A stretch of DNA of 64,000 nt from Eonycteris spelaea (GCA_003508835.1 PUFA01000034.1:5234501-5298500), one strand, 5' to 3'. Shown: positions 36,123 to 48,182, counted from the first letter of the stretch. The notes: generated from the letters alone by a model not told the origin. Made by a program: numbers and translations.

Positions 36123-36185
<63 letters not shown>

Positions 36186-36390
36186 AGAGCTCCCTCCCTT
36201 GGCCATGTGAGGATTCAGGGAGAAGAGGTTGTCTATAAACCTAGAAGCAGACTCTCATCAGAACCAACCACCTAGTATCCTAACCTGGTACTCCCAGACT
36301 CCATAACTATGAGAAATGTTTTTTGTCTTAGCTAATTTTTGGCATTTTGTTACAGCAGCCAAGGCCACTAAGGGACCAAGAATAAATGAG
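35970..36390 (+). repeat. MLT1/MST-type LTR (ERVL-MaLR) with expanded (GA)n
   Basis: 'gatggatgacttgtttatgt', 'tatgttgaaactctaacctc', 'gcattagcaggtgggccctt', 'gaggtgatgaggtttagatg', then, after the GA run, 'ccttggccatgtgaggattc' and 'gcattttgttacagcagcca' follow the MaLR LTR order on the plus strand. Confidence 0.85.
36126..36183. repeat. (GA)n microsatellite inside the LTR
   Basis: Twenty-nine perfect GA units at the place where the LTR family has a short 'agagagc' stretch, so the run probably grew there by slippage. Confidence 0.97.
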
Positions 36391-36394
36391 CGGA

Positions 36395-37405
36395 AAAGTC
36401 ACTTTTTGTGGAAACAAGCAAAATTAATATCTCGGAAAGCATTGTGAAAGAAAATCCAATTTAGTGCCTTGGCAGAGTATCAAATAACAGTTCTATTTTA
36501 AGCAACAACTCAGTGAACCACTTCACCCGCAAGAAAGAGACTCCAGTAAAATTTTATAATAAACATAATTATAGTATCCTGTTGTTACAACTCAAGAAGA
36601 TGAAGAAGAAAAACAAGATAAAATAAAATGCTACTGTTACTGTAGTCCATCTGATAATTTCAGCTGTAAATTCAGCAATGATAACAGAATAACACAACTG
36701 ATGAATAAAAGTAAACACACATTTTTATGTTAATGAAAGTTTTATATTGAAATTTTTTTTGTCCAGGTGCATTAAAATGTAGAAATATTGCTTATTGTTT
36801 GAGTAACTGCATAATATGCACAACAAATTTTCTCCCTAGAAGGAGCACTTGTGTCAGGATATGTGAAGGAATCAAATAGGACAAAATAGGATGAGATTTC
36901 TGAAAAAGTTGAGACATAGTGATGGGGCTTCAGAAAAGGAGTGAGAATTATAAATAGGGTGTTGTCCTAAAATAGGATAGAGAGAAAAATCACTGTGACT
37001 GTGGGTTAGGCATGTGTTCTCAGAAAAGAGTAACAAAACCATCACCCATTTTAAAAAATGATAAATTGGATTTTATCATCCTTACAAACTCTTGATCTGT
37101 GCATGCCATTATTAAGAGAATGAAAACACGAGCTACAAACTTAGAGAAAATATTTTCAAACTACAAATCTGATAAAGGATGTAAATCTTGAGTACGTATT
37201 GTCAAAAGTCAACGATAAGAAAAAAATTTAAGTAAAATCATGAAAACATTTTAACAATATCCTTCCCAGCCCCTATCCAACTCTCCTTTAGGAAGAATGA
37301 TAACCTGAAACACAGCACAGATTGCTTGACTCTCTGTTGTTCATCAAAAGGAGGTCAAACTCTATAGAAAGGGAAGAAACTTGCATTTTATGGGTATAAA
37401 TAATA
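36395..37405. other. Unassigned noncoding DNA
   Basis: Nothing recognised. Confidence 0.4.
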
Positions 37406-37409
37406 AAAT

Positions 37410-37605
37410 AACTTCTGTAGCTTGATAGGTCTGGGTTCAAATTCTGAGTCCACATTTACCAGAATACCTCCATTGAGTTACAGTCCATAATCTTGAGACT
37501 CCTTAACTACAGTTGGGCTCTTAACACTTGTCTCAGAAGAAGTGTCATAAGGTCAAATGAGAACATCTTTGTGAAGTAGCTAAAACATCTCAGGTTCTTG
37601 GAACC
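37410..37605 (+). repeat. MIR SINE, plus strand
   Basis: 'ggtctgggttcaaattctga' (head with B-box-like GGTTCAAAT), a 'tccttaactacagttgggct' core and a 'gtgaagtagctaaaacatct' tail follow MIR order. Confidence 0.7.
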
Positions 37606-40325
37606 CCACTGCCAGTAAGAAATAGATCCAGAGCCTTACCTTGTTACCTGGCTCAGGAGTGTTGGGAGCTGGTCTCAGTTCTATTGCACAGAGTGCAGAA
37701 TCATGAGCAAATATCTACTGAAGAGAAGCCAATAATACTGTGGATAAGGTGGAATCCATCAGTATAACAATGTGCCGATGGCTTCTCAACATCATCTGGC
37801 AACCTTCAAACCAGAAACCAGTGACCTCCTTCCTGAAAGCCGTGATTCACGCTCCAGAGGAGAGCTCTCTTTCATGTAACCTGCTCGCCCAGGAAGCAAA
37901 TGTTTAAGAAGTAGAAGTAACTCACGAGAACAGTAACAAGAACAACAAAACGACACATATGCCAGTGAAAGAAGGAGTCCTGGAAAGCCAGCAAAGGATT
38001 GTTGAATTTCGCTTCTTCCCAATTTCTCGGTCTTTTATCTCTACTACACATTAAACTTACTACTTCACAACTTTTCCCTTAGTTTCCCCAACATATGGAT
38101 TGAAATCTAAAATAGCAGTTTATTTTCTGCTGTTTCTATGTTGGAAATTTTCAGTAGGTGTTGAAATCTGCATTTGCATTTGCTGCACCAACAATTTAAG
38201 ATGACTTTTCCACATTTCTTTGCCGGCAAACAAATTCAATGCAGTATTAGCTTGAAATCCTCTCATCGTTAATGTCCCTTGTGTTGTGTTTTGGTGCAAG
38301 TAGAAGTTATCTTCTCATCTGAGAAATATGTTGAATGGCCTGCTTGCCTTTGGATGAAAATGTCCCCAGCAGAAGATGGGTTTGCATCTCTCCCAGCTTT
38401 CTCATTAAAAAAAAAAAAAAAAAAAAGCCAAGTTTTTACAGGTGTTATTTGTGAGCATGTAATAGAACCATGACTGTCAGCCTGTCACCTGCCTTAGCCT
38501 GGGTTTCCTAGAAACAAACTTTCAGACAAGCACTGTGCACAGATGGGTAATTAAGGGTTGCTCAAAGATGACATAAGGAAGTGAGGAAGGCAGGACTGGG
38601 CAGAGGGCAAAGCTCTGGGGAGATATGGCACTGGAATAGACCATCAGCATTGCCCCAAATTAAGAAACTGTGTCTGGACCTCTGCGCTTTTCCTCAGAAA
38701 GCCAATCTTTGAGAGAGCCTATAACCCCTACTGAAGCAGTTCCTTAAGGCTGACGGCAACCCCCAGTGAGGGAAGGGGCTGTAATCATGAGTTAATATTC
38801 CCAGGGGTTGGCAGGAGAGGGGAGTCGGTGTGCTATTCCTGAAGCAGAGATCTGGGAGTCAGTACAGATCCCCAGAGAAATCAAATCCTATGTCGTGGAC
38901 TCATTAGCTTTTGTCTTTTGAGCTAACCAGCCACATGAGACTTGATTAACATGGTAGAGGGAGTGAAGTTAACCAGCTTATTTCAATGCTCAGAGCACTG
39001 ATTAATCGAGTCGAATTACATAACTCATGATAGAAAATATGACAATGAAAAAAGACAATGAAAGGAAAACATAAATTCTTTACAGACATAATGTGTTAGA
39101 GAGTAACTAACATCAGTTTTGTTTCAGATACTCTAAACACAGCTTTGTTAGATAAAAGAAACAATCAATCAAAATTAATCCAGAGCCCCTAGGCCTCACT
39201 TTTGGGTCACGGAGCGACTTCAATATTCAGCAGTTCAATGGCGTAGCGTCAGTGCTAATTTAGAGCAGTAAAAGACCAAGGTTTTTCTTGGTGCCATGTC
39301 ATTATCTCAGATATTTGTAGCAGTTTTAGTTGCTCTTCCTGTTTCTTTTGCTCCTCCCCCCACCCCCGCCATCTTTCTTGTTTCTGCTCTCTCAATTGCA
39401 TATACTCTCCCTATGAGTGACCCCGGATCGCTTACCTCCTCACACCTGTTGTGGCTCCACCCCTCTATCCCGCTTTGACTCCCATCCTCCCTTATCTTCA
39501 CTCTGCCACAGGTTGACTTGGACCAGTCAGAGAGATGCTATAGCTTATAAGGAGAGACAGTAGATGGAGAGCAGAGTGTGTCCTTCCAAGGCGGACAGGA
39601 CAAAAATTCACAATTGCTGCGACACGCAGAATGATGTAAGTGATCCTGGTATGTCAACTAATACCAACCGTTCTCTCTTCTACTGCCCTTGTCAGGTTCC
39701 GCTCAACTTCAGCTAAGACCTATGCTACACGGCTTAGTAAGTGGGACTGCCCTCTGCCTAGTCTTGCCTTCTTGCTCTCTTATACGTATCATCTATGAGC
39801 AACCCTCAGACCTTTAATGACGATGAGAATGAGCCACTGGTCATAATGACTACCCTATAAAATGTTACCATCAAGACTTGTCAGGGAATTAACAGGAGAT
39901 ACCCAAGTGTACGACCTACATGTCAAATGGTGACTTCTGCGCCACCTGATTTATTGGACAACAGATCAAGTACACCAGGTGACATCCACAGCTTATAATT
40001 TGTTGACACCCTTGCTTTGTCCCCTGATGAAATCATCCCAGCTCTGAGAACCAGGACCATCAGACCTGCAGAGCCTAGAAATGCAAGGATAGGAAACAGA
40101 TTTTTTAAATGGTTTTCTGAAGAAATGATAATTGAAATATATTACGTTATATCCAGTCAGAAGATAAAATTACATAGTCATTTAATTAGAAATAAAAAGA
40201 GCTCTAAAGAATACAGTAATGACAGACATAGAGAACAGTCACTATCTATAGGTATAATGCCTTTTTTGAATTCAGGTGGCTGAAAGCCCCGGATTTATAT
40301 CGAGGTCACAGTGCTTAAAGAATCT
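37606..40325. other. Unassigned noncoding DNA
   Basis: A 20-base A run lies at 38407-38426. 38505-38880 ('gtttcctagaaacaaacttt' onward) may be a worn LTR. 39290-39560 is GC-richer and unassigned. No gene is supported. Confidence 0.35.
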
Positions 40326-40329
40326 AGAG

Positions 40330-40525
40330 GTTGCTTAAGTTCTTGTATAAATTTAGCATATAACTAGTTATTATTTGCTCAAGACTTCAGCTAAGTGATA
40401 TTGCTTCTCTACATCTATTGTCTACATCTACTTAATAAAGATAAGAATAGTAACTCACTTCATGCTGCCTCTTTAAAATTATACTTATAAGTAGCTTTAC
40501 ACAAAGTGCTTGAATGTAGAGCCAT
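40330..40525 (+). repeat. MIR SINE fragment, plus strand
   Basis: 'agacttcagctaagtgatat', 'aagataagaatagtaactca' and 'cacaaagtgcttgaatgtag' loosely follow MIR order. Confidence 0.5.
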
Positions 40526-40574
40526 TCAAATACTCCTTTGGTCTATGAGGAGGAAAGCTAAAAATTCCTTATGG

Positions 40575-41105
40575 CTGTTCTGGTTACGTATTAGTGCATA
40601 ATAAAACATCTTATAACTTGCCGGGTTAAAAAGACAACTTACTATTTGTTGTGTTCCTGTGGGTGGACTAGGCTCAGTCATATGGTTGTCATTTGGGTCT
40701 CCCTTTCAGATATCAGATGGGACTGCAGTCATCTGAAAGCTAGACTACGCCGAACGTCCAAACAGGCTCACTGACATGGCCGTCAGCTTCTGCTGATGTC
40801 TTCAGGAAGCTTAGCTGGAGCTATTGACCAAAGTCCTACACATTGTCTCTTTACAAAACTCAAGTTTCTAATGCAATGGCAGATGGTTCCAAGAGGCAGC
40901 GAGCTAAAGCTGCCAGTCTTCTTAAAGTCTGTATAAAAAACTGCATAGTGTCACTTTATCCAATTCTGTTTGCTCAAAAGAATTTCAGGGTCTTCCCAGA
41001 TATTGGGGAGGAAGAGAAGTAAATTCCATCTCTTTGTAGGGAATGACAAGTTCACATCACTGAAGAGCATGTAACCAGTAGATGCTGAGGAGCCATCTTT
41101 GGAAC
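40575..41105 (-). repeat. MLT1-type LTR (ERVL-MaLR), minus strand
   Basis: 'ttagtgcataataaaacatc', 'tgttcctgtgggtggactag', 'gactgcagtcatctgaaagc', 'tggcagatggttccaagagg' and 'catagtgtcactttatccaa' match the reverse complement of a longer MLT1-type LTR. Confidence 0.7.
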
Positions 41106-41109
41106 GCAA

Positions 41110-41470
41110 TCACCAACAATGATTTAGTTTAATAAAATCTGTGACAAATAGCTCTAAAGTGAGCTAATTTTCATACAGGAATCCAATTTTGTGACATTTG
41201 GAATTTGTAAGGATTTTGATGTATGTCACAAGAATTATCAAATTAATTGGCAGTGAAACAGAAATGTGCTATATAAGAAGGCTGTGAACTATAATTTTCT
41301 GTAAAAGCAGCTTACTGGTTCTCACTTCAGTCAGAGCTCCTCGTTTGGATCTTCTTACTCTACAATATTCTCTGAAACAAGCTAAGCCCTGAAATGACCG
41401 TCAGAGATGAGCGGTTACATGGGTGACTAAGAAATGGAAAAGTCTTGTCGCCTTAGAGAACGCAGATAGA
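41110..41470. other. Unassigned noncoding DNA
   Basis: Nothing recognised. Confidence 0.4.
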
Positions 41471-41472
41471 GA

Positions 41473-41590
41473 AAGCGGCACGTTGTGATTAAGAATGCAG
41501 TCATTCAGGACTGCGTTCGAATCCCGGCTCCGTGTCCCCCAAGATGTGGCGTCTCCTTTAGAAACTTGTGGCTATGACCAACCTTAGTGT
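41473..41590 (+). repeat. MIR SINE head, plus strand
   Basis: 'gttgtgattaagaatgcagt' and 'tgcgttcgaatcccggctcc' give the tRNA-like MIR head with an intact B box (GTTCGAATC). The core downstream is worn. Confidence 0.75.
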
Positions 41591-41594
41591 ATCC

Positions 41595-42815
41595 TGGAAA
41601 GCAATGAATGACACCATTTTTCTTGTTTACAACTTTTGTTGTAACACTTTTAAAAAGTCTGTTCTCTATTCTCTTTAGTGAGAAGAAAGTCACATACCCA
41701 GTGCATCATTTAATTGACCTTCTATGTAGAGTTTTAAAGCAGTTTCTTTATGAAAACTTTTTAATTCTGTGGTTCTGTAGAGAATATGCTTCTATTTTTA
41801 AAGAGTTTATTCAAAAACTGAGAGAATAACATCAATTTATTTCTCCAAGTAACATACCTGTAAGGCATGTCTTATACCTAAAATCACTTTTCAACCTCAC
41901 AATGCTTCTTATACTCATAAGTGCTTTGTAAATATTGAACACTAAATAAAAAATGTATTTATTGAATAACTTTTAATACTAATAACAATCATCATTATCA
42001 AATTGTTCTCATTAAGTTACCATTTTCTTGCTCCTAATAAGGATAGAATTATGCTACTAAAAGAGGCATTAAATCCAAATCCTTCTAATATCTTATGTTA
42101 GTTTCCTCTATGTCATTATATTGGTTTAATGGTTTTCAGTCACTAATTATCTCACTCCTGCACTGCTGTCAGTCCTTAGCATCTTCAGTCAGGTATTTAG
42201 CCTTATGCTTAGTAACAGCACATGCTAAAATTGGGAATGGCACGTCTTATTGCTAACGATGGCGATAGCTAAATTTTGTCACTGACTAGTTAATCACACG
42301 AAGGTCTGACAAAGTATATTTTAGTTTGAAATGTGAACTGATAGTTGTATTTATTTAAGTATTAGCAAATTCCCTTTCAGCACTTGGCAGAATAAGCTCT
42401 AAGAAAATCCTATCTTAGAAGAACTTGGCACAAAATGAATAAGGTGAAATTCAATAGCACTATCTGCATAGCCCTACATTCAGGTTCAAAATGGATCACA
42501 CAGGGCTGAATGGGAGAGAGTCTGTTTTTAGATCAACTCACATGAAAAGCTGCTTCGAAATTTAGCTGAAGCCAAGGTGATGTGGCTACATTAAAAATTG
42601 CAGTCTTGGGCTGCATACAAAGGGACACAGTATTGTGGTCCAAGCCACTACTCCTTGCTCATGTGGTTTTTAAAAAGAGAGAGCTAACATAGAACATTAT
42701 GACAATTTCATTAACATAGATACATAGACTTATGCAAATGAGAAAAAAAAAATGGAATGATAAAATATAGCCACCAGTAACAGGACTTCCTTCCTGGCCG
42801 TGATAGAACAGCTGA
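41595..42815. other. Unassigned noncoding DNA
   Basis: No gene or clear repeat. Confidence 0.4.
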
Positions 42816-42819
42816 TATC

Positions 42820-43076
42820 TGATCTACCATGCTGCTGAAAATAACTACATACACTTGGGAAATTATATATAGAGACATACACACTGTCTGAACGTTTGAA
42901 GGCACTGAAACAATCAACACTAAGATCTTGAGAGAATGGTCACCCATTCTGGCTTTGTCATTCAAGACATTTTTCAAAACATGGGGCAGGAAATAGGCGA
43001 TGGAGAACAGAAGTCTCCCTGGATGGAGAAAACAGAGACTAAGGTTGGTGTTACTAAAGCAGTTGGGGAAAGAATA
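42820..43076 (+). repeat. Possible L1 5' UTR-like remnant
   Basis: 'gaacgtttgaaggcactgaa' and 'gagaatggtcacccattctg' loosely resemble the 5' region of old L1s. The evidence is weak. It directly abuts the left arm of the inverted repeat. Confidence 0.25.
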
Positions 43077-43319
43077 CTCACCACCCTCTACATTAAGTAG
43101 TGTCAGCGCAAGTGATGCTTAAACAATGAGCTCCCTCCTTAGACTATGCCTCAAATTATTTTCCAGGCGTAATGGCCTTCCCAGTTGTGACTAAATCAGA
43201 CCCATCTGGCTGGCAGGTTTCTGTGCTAATGATCCTACTATATTTTTATTGGGGCAATTTTGGGATTGTAAAGCTGCCATCCAGAATGTCCTGACGGTTA
43301 ACTCATCAACATACCTAGA
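43077..43319 (+). repeat. Left arm of a 244-bp inverted repeat
   Basis: The reverse complement of 44371-44615 aligns to this arm over its full length with five substitutions and one 2-base gap (about 98% identity by eye). Both arms start at 'ctcaccaccctctacattaa' and end at 'ctaga'. Sequence outside the arms does not match. The family is not recognised. Confidence 0.95.
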
Positions 43320-44370
43320 GAGGAGGGGCCTACAGAAAAGGAACCCTGAATATCTGCCAAAAAAAAAAAAAAAAGAATCGTTTCCCTTCGTTGGGTGAAT
43401 CCCACCTACACATGCATAGGGAAAGACTTTGAAGGCTAGCAGGGAACAGCCCCTGGGAGTCTGGAGAGATGAAGATAGAGTTCAGAGTTCTCAGCATGGC
43501 GGGGAAATGCTGGAATTTGGGTACAGGCAGATACAGAAACCTTAGGAACATCTTGGGATTTCAATGAGATGTCAAAGGAATAAGTAATGCCCTCTGAGTA
43601 AGAATCATTGTCTAGGAGAGAGTCTGTTGTGGATGCATCAGCTGAAAAGCAAAAGCTTTAATCTAGTACCCGAGTAGCCAACACAGCAGCAAAAGGTCCT
43701 TAACCAACTTGTGGGTCTAAGTAGGTTAGGCTAGGGGGCTTACTAGGAAGTGCCTTATCGTGGCTGGCCAGGTTTAGGATATATTGTTTGGCTTGTCATA
43801 GAAGTGAAATGAGATTTAGCGCTGTCAAGCAGTCCACAGGGAATCTACTCGTGTTTTTGCAGTTGTTTTGACAGAGGCAGGCTTCCAGGGACAAGCAGTT
43901 AACTGTTTCAGGATAGTATTCTATGGAGTCCTTAGTGTCCATCAATTGGAGGCATTTTTGGAACCTGGCCTGCAGTGTGACAGTCACCTCAGTCATTTCC
44001 CTTCTGATGCAGAGGCAGTCTGGGGTGGGGGTGTAGAATTCCAATGTCTAATAAGATTTGGGCATGTTGTCTCCTTTGTTGTTCTCTTGGGCTGGAGTGT
44101 AATGTCTAAGGCACTGATGTGTTTGGGCATGGCAGAGGCCAGCTCGGGGAAGGAGGGCTTCCCAGGGGTAGACCCATGCAGGGCAGGGGTAGCTGGCTGC
44201 TGTTCATTTCTGAGTATATATGCTGGAGGCCTGGCTAGGACAAAATTACAGGTGGGGGTCTCCTGGTGGAGCAGATATCCATGATCAGCTTGGATCATCA
44301 GGGTGCACCTTGCAAAGGAACATGAAATGTCCCGAGTTTTGTGGGGACTCCATCCACAACATATCCAGAT
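43320..44370. other. Spacer of the inverted repeat
   Basis: A unique spacer of 1051 bases. It starts with a 16-base A run (43359-43374) that could be a retroposon tail. On the minus strand two overlapping open frames (44298 to 43993 and 44044 to 43796) are in different phases. Their peptides look protein-like but unfamiliar: a Pro/Thr-rich one, then a Cys-containing one with 'VNCLSLEACLCQNNCKN'. This may be a frameshifted relic of a retrocopy or endogenous retroelement, or chance. Confidence 0.4.
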
Positions 44371-44615
44371 TCTAGATATGTTGATGAGTTAACCGTCAGG
44401 ACATTCTGGGGATGGCAGCTTTACAATCCCAAAATTGCCCCAATAAAAATATAGTAGGATCATTAGCACAGAAACCTGCCAGCCAGATGGGTCTGATTTA
44501 GTCACAACTGGGAAGGCCATTACACCTGGAAAATAATTTGAGGTATAGTCTAAGGAGGGAGCACATTGTTTAAGCATCACTTGTGCTGACACTACTTAAT
44601 GTAGAGGGTGGTGAG
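44371..44615 (-). repeat. Right arm of a 244-bp inverted repeat
   Basis: Inverted copy of 43077-43319. It contains two extra bases ('ggggatgg' against 'ggatgg' in reverse complement). The minus-strand frame 44389-44592 is open for 67 codons but is disrupted in the other arm by the 2-base gap. Confidence 0.95.
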
Positions 44616-45500
44616 CTCTGGTTCAGCATCCAAGCCTGAATTCTTGGCAGAAACCCTTCTAATAGCACCTACCATCATTTCGTGCTATTAGATCAGATGT
44701 GCACCTGGCTGAATTCACTCCCATGTGTCTCCTGGGATGAGGTTAGGACTGAGAGGTTTTACAAAGGCCTCCTTCAGGGCAAGCAATCTGGACACTGACC
44801 GAGGGAGAAGGGTGAATGCTTTAGAGAAAAAGGTTGTTTACTTCTTTGGGGAAAGGGAGGTAGGGACCTGGCCCTCATCCACTAGTAAAGACCCTGGATT
44901 CTGGGGTTCCCTTGTGGTATGGGGAAGGGAAATAATTTTCCCTTTCATCCTTTTAGGTTCTTGGCTGAGACCTTCTGCCTCGTAATAAAAGACAGATTAA
45001 TAGGAGAAAAATGAATAGAAGTTGAATAATATGTACACCTCCTGCATACATGAGAGGTACCCAGAAAAACAGACTATCTCCTCCAAATGGCCCAAGTTAC
45101 CATCCTAAATACCATCTTCGGCAAAAGACAAAAGATGTGTGTATGTGTGTGTTGGGCAGGGGGTATGTATGTTGGGAGGTTGTCAGAAAAGCACAGTAAA
45201 TAAGGGTATGGCCATTGTACAGATTTAAATCAGTGCCTTCTTCATGGATAAAAGTTTTTAGGGACTTGGACATCCCTGCCCCTTCCTGTACAGAGAGGCG
45301 CCCATCCTGTGATTTTCCTGGTAAATTTAAATGTCTCCTACAAAAGGCAACTTTCTGCTCAGTTTCAGAGCTTCCCCTATGTCCGCTGTTTCTTAAAATA
45401 CTCAGCCTAAAATAATCCGTCTGCCGAGCTCATTTTGGGGGTGGCGAATTCTCCTCCCCTCCAGTGGGGGGCACTTCCGAATGTGACTGTCATCCACTAG
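44616..45500 (-). repeat. Probable retroviral LTR or other repeat remnant, family uncertain
   Basis: 'gcctcgtaataaaagacaga', 'ggtacccagaaaaacagact', 'ctcctccaaatggcccaagt' and 'tggacatccctgccccttcc' read like a repeat seen elsewhere in mammalian genomes, possibly an ERV1-type element. I cannot name it and its polarity is a guess. A hairpin with an 11-base perfect stem lies at 44658-44692. Confidence 0.35.
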
Positions 45501-45756
45501 GCATAGGGCCACTTATCCTCTCTCTCCGAGATCCACATATTTCCAGTATTGGGTCCTGGGGTTATAATTCTAATCTTCTACAAAATTTTTGATGTTTTTG
45601 GTTTAAAGTACCAGCTTTTATACCTTACATAGTGAGGCAAATCCGGTGCCTTAGCTTTCCATTGTCTGAGCCAATAAAATCTGTGTCATCATGATCTCTA
45701 AGTAGTTTGGTAGATGTTTATCTCCTTGTGCACAAGGACACAAGTCACAAACATGG

Positions 45757-46205
45757 TGTATTAGTTTCCTATAAATGCTATTAATAATCTATAACACATT
45801 TAGTAGCTTAAAAGAAAAACCGAAATTTACTCTCTTAGAGTACTGTAGGTCAGAAGTCCTTAATTCTGTGTGTTCTCTGGGAGTTCTAGGGAAGAATCCA
45901 TTGTCTTGCCTTTTCAAGCTTCTAGAGACCAATTCTTGGCTCCTGACCCTCCCTCTCATCATTCCAACTTCTGCTCTTCTCTTCACAGCTGTGACATCTC
46001 CTATTCTGCCTCTCACTCTGTGCCTTCCCCTTTCAAGGAGCCTGGTTATTGTAATGGGGACATCTGGATAATCCAGGAGAACTACCCTATTTTAACATCC
46101 TTAATTTATTCACATCTGTGAAGTCCCTTATATGCTATGCATGCATGTATAAAATCTAGGACCTGGGTATCTCCTGAGGGAGGGACATTATTTAGTCTAC
46201 CACTC
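45757..46205 (-). repeat. MLT1-type LTR (ERVL-MaLR), minus strand
   Basis: 'tgtattagtttcctataaat', 'actgtaggtcagaagtcctt', 'tgtcttgccttttcaagctt', 'ctggataatccaggagaact' and 'cctgggtatctcctgaggga' follow the reverse complement of the same LTR class as 25030-25860. Confidence 0.8.
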
Positions 46206-46209
46206 CTGG

Positions 46210-47970
46210 TAAATTGAACAGCCACAGGAGGAAATAATAGTGAAATAAAAATCACACGTTGCAAGCGTGGCTTCCTGGAGATGTGTCGCTAGGATCTCCC
46301 TTTGAGAAAGAATCTGAAAGATGGGCATGCGCTTAGCTGAAAGCCTTTAGCTGCCGCACCTTCTGAAGCCACCACAGCTTTTGAGCAAATGTCAGGCTCT
46401 TTCTGGACAATCCACAGCTAATGACTGAGCACAGCAAGGCTTCTAGAGCCTGGCTATTTCTGCCCAGTGCAAGACTATTCCAACAGGCAATCTTCTCTCC
46501 CCGCTCTCTTTTCTGCTGGTGAAAACTATTATGTCTGCATCACAGCTGAGAGTTTCCTTGTTCATTTCTGCCTCCTCCCTTCTTCCCTTCACAGATACCA
46601 GATCTACATCTCAATCCAAAGGCTTTTTCTGCCCCATCTTGCTTGCTTCCTCCATTGTCTTTCCCAGGCACAGCCACAATAAATGTATCTACTAGCCCCA
46701 TCTCAGCATCTTCTTGCTTAGCTGGCTCAAGTCAGTAAACTACAGGCCCCGATTGACCACTGGACTTCATGAGTTTATTTTCAGGCAGAAGTGAGGCAAC
46801 CCGACTTAGCTGTTACCTTGAGTGGAACACATAACGTAGTGTCCTCTGCATTTCCTTCGCTCTCGCAGACTGCTATACTTTACTCTTGCAAGGCACAGGC
46901 AGAGACGTTTTGTTCACCTCTTTTTGCTGAAATAAGACCATGACTGATCTAACCCCCAGGCTCCTCACTTCAAGGGAGAGAAAAAGAAAGTCATTTGGCT
47001 AAGAAGTGTCCCTTGGGCACGCCTTTCAAATTCATGAATTAGGTTCACAGTTACTTTACAGATATGTGGAAATGGACTTCTGTTTCGAGTCTGGACTTCC
47101 TTTTTCATGGATTATTATCAAACTCTATTTTCAAATCCGTATGCTCCCTGAAGAAGGCATGATGTCCTCAGTCCTCTTTTTAAATTAGCGTTTATTTTGT
47201 GTTAGTGTCAAATTTTAATGTTCTATCATCCTCTCCAAGCACACCCTACCCCCCAATTGTATAATTAACTCCACTCTCCAATAATTTTTACTTCTTGGAA
47301 AAAAAAAGGAAGAAGAAGAAGAAGAATTAAAAATCGAGTTGGGGGTGGAAGGAAGGAAAAAGGCTTGGTGAGCTCCAGATTTCATTTTACCCTTAAGAAC
47401 AAGCCTGGAAATTATTCTCAAATAGATAAATCGAGTCCTAAAATAGTAACACACTTGTGCCGACAGATGGAGGTGAGGACAGAGGGGTGTGCGTGGCAAT
47501 TGCCGCCTGAAGCACTCCCATCTGTCACCAGGCCTCAGCTGTGTCTGCAAATTCAAACTCCTTTGTCCACTAACGGCCAACTGTACCTGCTCCCTTCATT
47601 TATTTTGCTGTGATGTGGACTAAGTTGTTCATAACAATCTCTGAGGCGATAATAATTTTTAAAAACCAGAGAATTTTATCTCCATGGTACTAAAACTTTA
47701 ACTTTTAAAACTATCACTTCTTGTGGTTTTCCTCAGAAAATATATCTGGGAGGAAAAAAAAAAAAAAGAAGTAGAATTGGGGTGAAGGGGGGAAGAAAAA
47801 GAGAGAAAAATCTCCCTCCCATCCTGTATCAAGAAACTTTGCTTTCTTTCCTTAAAAGAAGAATCTTTTACTTTCTTTCTCTTCCTATCTATATGATAAA
47901 GATTAGCCATATGAATGTTAAAAATCAAATTTATTGTGCTTACTTGTAAGAAGCACAGTAAATATGAGCC
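46210..47970. other. Unassigned noncoding DNA
   Basis: 46440-46700 is pyrimidine-rich and may be an LTR. 47308-47327 is a short (GAA)n. 47420-47600 is repeat-poor with mixed composition and a 9-base inverted pair (GACAGATGG / CCATCTGTC). No gene is supported. Confidence 0.35.
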
Positions 47971-47974
47971 CAGA

Positions 47975-48182
47975 GCCTAAAACCAGACTATTCGTGCTAA
48001 CTCCAAGTTCTCACTACCAGCGCTGGGAACTTGAGCAAATTTCTGGACCTTTCTGTGTCTCAGTTTTTTTTCTGTGAGGTGAGGATTGATAAACAGAGCT
48101 ATCCTATTAGTCTGATGAGGGTTAAATCAATGAATACATGCAAAGCTCTCAGGGCAGTGCCTAGCACGTGATCAACCCTGAC
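47975..48182 (+). repeat. MIR SINE, plus strand
   Basis: 'gaacttgagcaaatttctgg', 'cctttctgtgtctcagtttt', 'gatgagggttaaatcaatga' and 'agggcagtgcctagcacgtg' give the complete MIR order. Confidence 0.88.

Noticed and set aside
36090..36275. A frame with an Arg-Glu repeat
   Set aside because: It is translation of the (GA)n run inside an LTR.
38407..38426. A retrocopy tail at the (A)20 run
   Set aside because: No recognisable gene body or SINE precedes it and no flanking duplication is evident.
43868..44284. A 138-codon plus-strand frame in the inverted-repeat spacer
   Set aside because: It is antisense to the two minus-strand frames, has no recognisable domain, and starts at a non-ATG codon. 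I judged the minus-strand frames slightly more protein-like, but neither is convincing.
47215..47580. A 121-codon minus-strand frame with a poly-Ser stretch
   Set aside because: It crosses a (GAA)n tract, has no domain resemblance, and overlaps an opposite-strand frame of similar quality.
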